Below, piece after piece: positions 7,399-15,200 of a DNA stretch of 24,027 nt. Made by a program: the position numbers and the translations under genes. Under the pieces are notes generated by a model, which had not been told where the DNA came from, made no database searches, and worked only from the letters and a program-made list of their open reading frames with translations. This stretch comes from a virus. Location: positions 1 through 24,027 of the IMG/VR virus record IMGVR_UViG_3300015360_001272; one strand, 5' to 3'. Numbering within the stretch: the stretch's first letter is position 1; each line of letters begins with the position of its first letter.

Positions 7399-7419
7399 CA
7401 CGCTGACGATGATTGTTGC

Positions 7420-7462
7420 GCCGGGGCTCCCTTCGGGGGGCCTCGGCCTCTTTCGTCGTTTC
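7420..7462 (+). terminator. Intrinsic terminator with UUCG tetraloop after the tail tube gene
   Basis: A 12-bp stem runs G7420-C7447 to C7431-G7436, with two G-T wobbles. It closes on a C(TTCG)G tetraloop at 7432-7435 and is followed by a T-rich run (CTCTTTCGTCGTTTCT, 7448-7463). This is the textbook form of a Rho-independent terminator. It lies 21 nt past the tail tube stop and would lower expression of chaperones and tape measure relative to the tube subunit. Confidence 0.85.
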
Positions 7463-7505
7463 TACTCCAACGCAGCACAACCAAAGCAATAGAGGAGCTG
7501 ACATC

Positions 7506-7997
7506 ATGGGTGGTTTTCTTTCTGGTGCGATCGACGAGAGTCCGAAGGTCGAGCGCGTGGTGGATTGCGGGGAGGGTTTCAAGGTCACGATCAACTGGCT
7601 GCCGGTCGCGACGCGCGACAAGCTCTCGGATGACGGCACCAAGGTCAAGCGCAGTAAGCTCGTGAGTGATCGCGAGGGCTACGCCAGGACGTGGTGCAAG
7701 GCCGTGGTGCGGGACTGGACCGGACTGACCCCTGACGTGTTCCTCAACAAGCTGAAGCTCTACGTCAAGCCGTCGAAAAAGGCTGCCGTCGATCAGGTGT
7801 TCAAGGACAACGGCGGCGAGTATCCGTATTCGTTCGAGGACGCGCAGATCATTTTCCTGAACGCGCTCCCCGACTACTTCGCGACGCCGATCCGCAACGC
7901 GATCGCCGAGATGGACGAGAACGACCGCGACGACGTCGAATCGGAGGACTCGAAAAGCGCTCCGGCTGTTCGGGTATCTCAAGCGGGCGCTGCCTAA
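7506..7997 (+). CDS. Tail assembly chaperone (gpG-like), first paralogue
   Basis: The protein has 163 residues. Start ATG 7506 follows AGAGGAG at 7491-7497 with 8-nt spacing; the frame is open upstream to 7413, but that lies across the terminator. The fold is VERVVDCGEGFKVTINW (15-31), a helical part with RDWTGLTPDVFLNKLKL (69-85), and a second helical block ending in NALPDYFATPIRNAIAEM. The tail is acidic (DENDRDDVESEDSK). Size, acidic tail and position between tube and tape measure are those of G-type chaperones, which coat the tape measure protein and recruit tube subunits. It is a clear paralogue of the gene at 8376. The G family often makes a longer G-T product by ribosomal frameshift; a possible +1 site is AAAA at 7953-7956. 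Confidence 0.72.
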   Translation: MGGFLSGAIDESPKVERVVDCGEGFKVTINWLPVATRDKLSDDGTKVKRSKLVSDREGYARTWCKAVVRDWTGLTPDVFLNKLKLYVKPSKKAAVDQVFKDNGGEYPYSFEDAQIIFLNALPDYFATPIRNAIAEMDENDRDDVESEDSKSAPAVRVSQAGAA

Positions 7998-8019
7998 ATC
8001 CTGCACCGAATGTGAGGAT

Positions 8020-8379
8020 ATGGCTGAACGCAAAGTCGGCCCGGTCCTCACAGGTCCGAACGGGGAGGAAGTGCCCTGCGTGCCCTGCTGTGAATCGCAG
8101 CACCCCGTCGGCACTGAATGCGACGAGTGCCCCTTCCAGCAGGCAGGCGAACCAGGCGACCGCCTACAGCGGTTGTTCTACGCCAGCGCAGAGGCACACC
8201 CCGTCGACCACAAGCACCCTGACGGGGCGAAAAAATGGCACCTCGATCGCAACGGAATCGAGATGGCATTCAACGTCTACGAAATTACTGAGAAGCCACG
8301 CGCGTACGAGCTCCTGCAGCACGCGTGCGCCGTGATGAACGGTGACGAAGAACCACCCGAAGCGCCGGAGGAAACGTGA
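8020..8379 (+). CDS. Cys-rich small protein between the two tail chaperones
   Basis: The 119-residue protein has CVPCC (20-24) and CDEC (34-37), which together could form a four-Cys zinc site, plus His-rich HPVDHKHPDG (60-69) and a helical C-terminus. Start ATG 8020 has GAGG at 8014-8017 only two bases before it, which is unusually close. The same frame is open upstream without any start codon to beyond 7957, so the protein may also be made as a +1-frameshift extension of the preceding chaperone. Its end overlaps the next gene in a GTGA. By position it is the likely T-part of a G/T tail-assembly pair. I do not recognise a known domain, so a role in tail assembly is inference from context. Confidence 0.68.
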   Translation: MAERKVGPVLTGPNGEEVPCVPCCESQHPVGTECDECPFQQAGEPGDRLQRLFYASAEAHPVDHKHPDGAKKWHLDRNGIEMAFNVYEITEKPRAYELLQHACAVMNGDEEPPEAPEET

Positions 8380-8744
8380 GCCTGAAAGACGCCCTGTCCG
8401 AACCTCCTGCGTCAGCGCCTCGGGTGGTCCCTATCGTGAACGGTTTTGCGGTGACGGTAAGCTGTCCGTCACCGCAGACGTTCATCCGCATCGAATCACT
8501 GCCGCCGCTCGAAGCGCTGGCAGTCGAAGCGCAGAGTATCCTGCGCGGATGGGATGGCCTGACGCCGTCCGTACTGCTCGACGATCTCGGGCTGCCGATG
8601 GGTCGCGCCGGTCGTGAGCAGCTACACCGCGACGTCGCCAAAACCGGCGGTGTCGTCCCGTACGTTATGCGCACGGGTGTCATGGTGTGGCTCTACGCTG
8701 ACGACGCCGCGTTCCGGTCGATCGTGTTAGCGGCGCTGCGCTAA
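8376..8744 (+). CDS. Tail assembly chaperone-like protein, second paralogue
   Basis: The 122-residue protein starts at GTG 8376, overlapping the previous stop, with GGAGGA at 8367-8372. It aligns with the protein at 7506 without gaps in two blocks. RVV-x4-GFxVT occurs at 16-27 here and 17-28 there. R-x-W-x-GLTP-x-V-x-L-x-x-L-x-L occurs at 57-73 here and 69-85 there. Both also share a GG-x2-PY segment before the last helix. It lacks the acidic C-terminal tail of the first copy. The pair looks like an old gene duplication with the Cys-rich gene between the copies. The role is probably another tail-assembly chaperone or a diverged partner for the long tape measure protein. Its last 18 bases overlap the end of the minus-strand gene tail to tail. 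Confidence 0.7.
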   Translation: MSLKDALSEPPASAPRVVPIVNGFAVTVSCPSPQTFIRIESLPPLEALAVEAQSILRGWDGLTPSVLLDDLGLPMGRAGREQLHRDVAKTGGVVPYVMRTGVMVWLYADDAAFRSIVLAALR

Positions 8745-9146
8745 AAACGAGTCAAATAGCTTCATCCAGTCTTCCTGTGTTCGCATCTGCCACAAGCAAG
8801 ACTGAACACAGGCAAGGTCGCTAACCTTGCCGGCATCCTTCAGCGCCTCTCGAAAACTCCCCTTGGCGTACGCGGCAAGGGCCTGCGGCTGTTCACACTC
8901 GTACTCGTACTTGTGTCGACGGCACTCGAGGGCGTCCCTTAGCCGCGCCACTGCGATGTCGCATAGCTGCTCGGCGCTCCAGCAGGCGCGGTTCGCTGCT
9001 CGGGCGCGGGCTTCATCCGCCCGCTTGCCGTCAGCCCACATGCTTCGGCCGGTGAATATGACGGCAGCCACGATGAACGCAGCCGTGACGGCCTTAAACA
9101 GCTTCGCGTCGCGCAGCACCTGCTGACTCGGAGTTAGATCGGTCAT
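8727..9146 (-). CDS. Small Cys-rich single-pass membrane protein, moron-type gene
   Basis: The only credible minus-strand gene in the window encodes 139 residues. A hydrophobic helix lies at about 18-33 (KAVTAAFIVAAVIFTG) after a short polar N-terminus. A roughly 100-residue domain with six cysteines (55, 62, 75, 84, 113, 117) follows, mostly helical and charged, including CRRHKYEYEC. An N-in, C-out anchor with disulfide-bonded periplasmic helices is plausible. I chose ATG 9146 because a TTGACA/TATTAT promoter lies just before it. GTG 9203, with GAGGG in front, would add 19 residues but would start upstream of that promoter. Opposite orientation, own promoter and position inside a tail operon are typical of morons (superinfection exclusion or host modification), but no family is recognised. 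Confidence 0.65.
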   Translation of the reverse strand: MTDLTPSQQVLRDAKLFKAVTAAFIVAAVIFTGRSMWADGKRADEARARAANRACWSAEQLCDIAVARLRDALECRRHKYEYECEQPQALAAYAKGSFREALKDAGKVSDLACVQSCLWQMRTQEDWMKLFDSFLAQRR

Positions 9147-9158
9147 CGGGTCAACCCC

Positions 9159-9185
9159 ATAATACAACGGTTGTCGTTTTGTCAA
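9159..9185 (-). promoter_or_regulatory. Sigma70-like promoter of the minus-strand membrane gene
   Basis: On the minus strand TTGACA (plus 9180-9185) is a perfect -35 box and TATTAT (plus 9159-9164) a 5-of-6 -10 box. The 15-nt spacer is slightly short. The expected transcription start near 9152 leaves only about 6 nt before ATG 9146, so the mRNA would be almost leaderless. The region is AT-rich against a GC-rich background, which supports a real signal. Confidence 0.55.
9164..9174. promoter_or_regulatory. Operator-like palindrome in the promoter spacer
   Basis: ACAAC-G-GTTGT is a perfect inverted repeat of 5-bp arms around one base. It sits between the -35 and -10 boxes of the minus-strand promoter and touches the -10. 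A bound repressor dimer here would block transcription. Short arms make chance occurrence possible. Confidence 0.35.
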
Positions 9186-9237
9186 GACACCGCCCCGCTT
9201 CACCGCTGTTCCCTCTGCTGTCTACCGAGCGAGTGCC

Positions 9238-12200
9238 ATGGCTGAACGTACTGTCGAAATTCGTCTGCGCGTTGCTGCGCCTGGAGCTGACGCGGTGTTT
9301 GCCGCGCTCTCGAAGGGTGGCAGCGACGTCGCAAATAATCTGGGAGTCTCTATCGCGAGCGACGGCCTCACCGCCAGCTCCGGCAAAGCTACCCAAGCGC
9401 TCACGCTGAAGGCCAAAACGATGGAGGGGCTGCGCAACGTCGCGCGGCAGTACGCGGCGCAGCTCGGTCCGGTGGGTTCGTCTGTCGCCGCTCTCGGCCC
9501 AGCGGCGCTTGTGGCAGTCGCCGGGATTGGGGCGCTCGGGAAAATCCTTTCCGACTCAATCCGATTCGGTCGCGAGTTTGAAAAGGGCCTCGCTAACCTT
9601 TCAGCGATCACTGGCGCGACGGGCAAGGATCTCAACTATCTGCGTGATCAGGCCATTGAGCTTGGCCGGAGCACCACCAGTGCCGCGATTCAGACCGTCG
9701 AGGCGTTCAAGCTCATCGCGAGCGCTAAGCCTGAGCTGCTAGAGGACGCGAAAGCGCTAGCGGCGGTGACGCGCGAAGCCATTGCGCTCGCCGAGGCGAC
9801 GGGGACGGCAGTTCCCGAGTCGTCACGTCTGCTCGTCACCGCACTGAATCAGTTTGGAGCTGGCGCCGGGGAGGCGTCGCGCTTTATCAACGTGCTCGCG
9901 GCCGGCGCCAAGTTTGGTGCAGCCGAGATTCCTGACTTGGCGGATGCGATCGTCAAGGCCGGTACCGAGGCGCGAGGCGCAGGTCTGTCGTTCGAGCAAT
10001 TTAACGCCGTCCTGCAGAAGCTCGCGGCGTTCGGCACGCCGGCCGAGAAAATCGGCACGTCGCTGCGTAACATCTTCCTGGAATTGCAGAAGGGTAGCGA
10101 CGCCACCAATCCCAAGATCGTTGGGATTACTAAGGCGCTTGAAAACCTTGCGGCGCAGCAGCTCACCGTTACAGAGCTGACGGACCGCTTCGAAACCGAA
10201 AACGTCACGGTCGCCCAGCAGCTTCTGCAGGTGTCCTCGTCGTTAGAAACAATGACGGGGCAGATCACTGCGACGTCAGAGGCGTACGACCAGCAACGAA
10301 TCAACACGGACACGCTTGAGGGGTCTATCGCGAAGCTGCGCAACGCTTACGAGGAGCTGCTGGCCGCGATCTCGCAGGACCAGAGCCTCCTGCGCGACCT
10401 TGTTGTGATCTTCGGTGAGCTACTCCACGTAACAGCACTCGTCGCTAACTCCACGGACGGTTGGAAAATCGTCATTGGGGCAGCCTCGGCCGCCGCTGGG
10501 TTACTTACGGGCAATGTAGCCGTGGCCGCAGGGGCATACGTTACCCTTTCGTCCGCCCTGGACGCGAATCGTGCACACCAAGAGAGCGTAGCCCAAACGC
10601 AGCGGGACGCCGCCGAAGCCGCTCGACTGGCCGCAGTGGCGCAGCGGGACGCCGCCGAAGCCGCTCGACGGGCCGCAGAGTTCGTCAGCGGCCTCGACGC
10701 GGAAGTGCGGGGGCTCACCACCGGACTGGGCGGCATGAGTCCGCTCATCGCCGACACCGCGAGTTTTCTTGCGTCGCTCGGTGGCGCCGCAGCAGGGGCC
10801 GCCAAGGATCTCGAAGCGCTCAAGGCTGCACAAGAGGCCGCGATCAAGGAAAACGACGACTCGAGCAAGCGCCTGCAGGTCGAGGTCAAAGTACGCGAGG
10901 AGTCGAAGCGACTCGGCCGCGATCAAGTTGAAACGAACCTGGCGGTCGCGGATGCGCTGCGGCAGTCCAACGGAGTAGAGCATGACGCGTCAGTCTCGCG
11001 CGGTGAATTGGAACGTAAGAACCAGGCGCTGATCACCTCCGGTAAGGATCACGCCAAGTCGATCAAAGCCGAAGCCGGAGAGTTTCAGCGGCTCCGCGAG
11101 GCGATGGCCGAGAAGATCGCCACCACGGAAGCGGAGGCGAACGCCATCGCGCAGTCTATCGCGCGAGGCGACTCCTACGTTCAGACGTTGGCGAACATTG
11201 CCGCAGCACAGCTGCACGCGAAGGGCGCCACCGACAAAGAGACGGAATCCTACCGGCAGCAAGCGCTGCATGCCGAGGAAGCCGCCGAGAAGCTGAGCAA
11301 GCTGAAAGAGTTCCAGTCGTTCACGACGAACGGTAACGAACGGCTGGCTCAGCTGGACCTAGAGCGCAAGGCCATTGACGAAGTCGGTGCCGCGCGCGGA
11401 CGCTCAATCGACATCGAGCGTGCACAGGCTGTCGCTGCGGCTGAGTTCACGGCTCGCACTGCGCAGCAAAACGATGAGAAAATTGAAGGCGCGAGGCGAC
11501 TTGCGGCCGAACTATTTGACCAGCAGCACGCCAACGACGCCCTGCGGGATTCGCAGGCAGCCCTCCAGGGCACCCGCGACTCTATCGGGGACATCCAAGC
11601 CCGCATCAACGTCCTGAACCAGCAAGCGTCCGGCACGCTCACGTTAGCGCAAGCCACCGAGGAGCTGGCCGTCATCGAAGCGCGGCGGCGCGCGATCAAT
11701 CAGGGTGGCACCCTCAGTCCCGAAGCGGAAGCGGGCGTCAGGCAGCTGGTGCAGCTGCAAGAGGAGTACGCGCACGCCGAGCGCGCCGCTGCGCGGTTCG
11801 CTCGCACGACGCAGGACTCGCTCGACGACGCGTTTGATAGCGTCGTGGATCTTGGACGGGGTGCGTTCGAGGAGCTGTTCGCAACAGGTAGGATCGACGC
11901 CGGACGATTTGCCGACGGCCTGAAAAGTATCATTTTCAAGGCGCTCGCTGACATCGCCACGCAGAAGATCATCCTACCGATCGTCGCCAATATCGTTGGC
12001 GCCGTCGGCGGCGCCGTCGGCGGTGGTGGTGGCGGTGGTGGTGGCGGTGGTGGTGGCGGTGGTGCTGGGGGAATACTCCAGCAGGGCCAGCAGCTGTTTT
12101 CGCTCGGCAAGCAGCTTTACTCGGGGTTCGGGGCACTTACGAACGCCCTTGGCCTCACGACATCCGCTGTGGCGAATGGGGCCGCAGCGACCACGCTATT

Positions 12201-15200
12201 GAGTGCCGATATCTCGTCGCTTGCGGCTTACAGTGTCGTCGGACCTTCGATCGCAGGTACCGGCGCGCTCGGTGCCGTCGGTGGCGGTGCCATCGCCCCC
12301 GGCCTGGTCGTCGATGTCGCTACGGGCCTGACCGTCGATGTCGCTACGGGCACCATCGTAGGCGGCGCAGCGCCCGGCCTAGGTAGCGCCGGGGCAGTGG
12401 GTGGTGGTGGTGCGCTCGCTGGAGCCGGCGCCTCACTCGCCGCAGCCGGCGTCGCGGCGGCGGTCGCCGCGGCCGTCATCGGTATTGTCGGCACGCTGAG
12501 CATCGCCGCAGGGGCGAGCCAGGCGCGCACGTCATTCTTCGATCGTGAGGACAGTTTCAAGTACGTCTCGAAGGCGGTGACGGACGATACGACCCTGAAT
12601 GCCCTCTCTGAGCTGACGGTCCGACTCATGTCCTTCGGTGCGATCAGCGGCAAGGAAGCCGGCAAGGCCATGTTTGACCTGTTCAATGGCGAGGTGAGCT
12701 TCGGCAATATCGCCGGCACCACGGCGCTGATGCTCGCCAACCCTCTCGCCCCGCTGCTCTACCTCGCATCGCAACCGCCCACGAAGGGCACCGCGATCCG
12801 AAAGAACTTCGAGGAGTTCATTGAAAATGACGAGATCGGTTCGGGTTTCTTCGGACGGGACTCGGGTACGTTCATCCGCGGCATTGGTCAAGACGGTAAA
12901 GTCGGCGATCGCGCTGACCGCCTGACGCCGGAGCAGCTCACGTCCGTAGGCGGCGGCACGCGCGGCATCATAGCGGAAACCGGCCTGGAGTTCGTGCCGG
13001 CCATGCGCGAATTCATCAAGCTCCAAGAGGAAGCGATCGGCCTGAATAAGGAACAGATCGACGGTGCCTTTGGGCTCGGTGTCGCCTACCGCGCGATCAT
13101 CGGCAAGAAGGGCGGCAACGAGGAGCAGCGCTCCCTCGCGATCATCGCCGACCTGCTCGGTTCCATCAACGTCGAAGGCGCCGATGCGGCCGAGTCGATG
13201 GAGATTTTCGGCAACGCGATTCTTGCGCTCGGCCGACCCCGGCAGACGCTCGAAACCATGCTGCGATTTTTCGCGAGCGAGGACAACGACGTTGCGCTGC
13301 AAGATCAGGAGCGCGCCGTGCAGGGCGTTGCGGCAGCCTTCTATCAGGATTTACCGCAGGGTGTGGACGCGGCAGCCATCGCGATTGCGATGTTCCACAA
13401 GAACGCGACGTTTACGTTCGAGGAGCTTGACAAGCAGATCCGCGGCGCAGTCGCGGAAGCCGAGGCGTTCGGTCCTGCCCTGCAGGAAGCATTCTCGTCC
13501 GGCCTGTTCGACGGGGATCTCAACGTCGAGGCGTTCACCAAGAGCCTCACCACGTCAGTCGACAATGCGTTTCGTGAGCAGATCGCGAAGCTGACGTTTG
13601 ACTCGGTGATCGACGGGGCATTCAAGGGCGACATCCTTGGGCCAGTGCTCGACACGATCACGGACACCGAAGAAAAGGTAAAGTCCGGTGACCTGACGCG
13701 GGCCGAAGCGAGCGAGATCCAGAAACAAGCGTTGCGTGATGCTCGCACCGCGATGGAAGGGCTCAGGCCCCTGATGGAGGAGCTGATCAACGCCGGGCGT
13801 GACCTGGCGTCAGTGTTTACCGAGGCTGACAATTCGGTCCTGGGGCTCGCCACTGCGATCGTTCAGCTGCAAGCGGCACAGGAGCAATTCAATAACGCAC
13901 TGGACGCCCGGATTTTTGCGCTGCGCAATGATGGCGGTGCATCAGCGGAGGTCATTCGCCGCGACTTGCCGGACATCGAGCGAGAGTTTCGCCTGACGCA
14001 GCTCCAAAACTTCGGGTCGCAATCCGAGATCGTGGCGGCGGCAAACTCCGGCGTCATCACTGCGTCGGAACTGGAGCAGTACCTGAGGCGCGTTCCGGGT
14101 GGCCCGGACGAAGCGACGACCGAGGATAAGCTCGGAGCGCTGACGAGGCTGCAGGCACTGGCCGAGCGTGACCTTGAGATCAGGGTCGCGGCTATCAACG
14201 CTGAAACCGCGGTGATCGTAAAGCAGCACCAGGATAATATCACCCGGCTGACGAAGGAGCGCGAGCAGATCCAGCGCAACGCTCAAGCGGCGATTGACGC
14301 GAAGCAGACTGAGCTGGAAGCGGTACAGGAAGCACTCGCGACCGCACAGGCGTGGAAAGCGACGCTTGATCAGGTCACCGACACGCTGCTGCAAATTCAA
14401 GTCGGGAACACATCGCCCGACTCGGGGATCGTCCGACTGCAGACACTGCAATCGGAATTCTTCGCGCAGCAGGCACGGTTTAACGACACGAGCCTGACCG
14501 ACGAGCAACGCCAGGAAGCCGCCGGCAAGCTCTCCACGCTCGCTCCGCAGATTCTGGGGCAGGCACAAGCCGCCGGTATCGCGCAGTCGAGCGAGGCGTT
14601 TCGCGTGATCTTCGAGCAGGTCGCTCTGGCTCTCGACAAGATCAAGAACGAAGCGGGCGTCAAGGCTGTCGACGTCGATGCCTTGATCGTCAAGCAGACG
14701 AAACTGCAAGAGGACATCAAGGCGCTGCAGAAGGGAACCAACGCAAAGCTCGACGCGATCGAAGCACAGCTTCGGACTGAGCAGGACGCGATCACGGCTG
14801 CGCAGGATGCGGCCAAGGAAAAAATTCAAGAGGTCAGCAATAACACTGCTGGCGTTCTCGAATGGATTCAGGGGCAAGGTAACGCGATCTTCGAGCAGAA
14901 GCAGGACGAGCTGAAAGCAAAGCTCGCGGCGCTCGGCGTTACCGATATCTCGATCGAGTCGATTCAGGCTAGCTCGCTGACTGAGCTACAGGCGATCCGC
15001 GCGCTGATCGAAGGACAGGGCAGCACTGTCGTCAACGGCCCGGTCAAGTCTGGTGACGGTGGCGACGGCGGCACTGGCGGTGGTGGCAGCACTGGTGGCG
15101 GCACCGGTGGTCCTGGCGGCGGGCAAAGCTCGGGTCGTTACGGGCTGACGGCCGTCGGGCAAGAGAAGCTGAAAGCGGCGATCGAACCGCTAGGTGTCGG

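Noticed and set aside
6439-7401. 320-codon minus-strand open frame opposite the tail tube gene
   Set aside because: Arg/Leu/Val-rich antisense product with no motif. The plus frame is a recognisable tail tube protein.
7338-8114. 258-codon minus-strand open frame across the tube/chaperone boundary
   Set aside because: It runs through a strong terminator hairpin and over three plus-strand genes, and has no ribosome site or recognisable domain.
8012-8335. Plus-strand open frame overlapping the Cys-rich gene, considered as a -1 frameshift product of the chaperone
   Set aside because: The translation is Ser/Thr/Arg-rich shadow sequence, and no X-XXY-YYZ slippery heptamer lies in the chaperone reading frame before its stop. 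The +1 frame fits a protein better.
8827-9126. Plus-strand open frame opposite the membrane-protein gene
   Set aside because: Ala/Ser/Arg-rich translation with no ribosome site. The minus frame has a membrane helix, ordered cysteines and a promoter.
10599-12063. Repeats in the tape measure gene as a CRISPR-like array
   Set aside because: They are in-frame coding duplications and a Gly microsatellite, without repeated unit-plus-unique-spacer structure.
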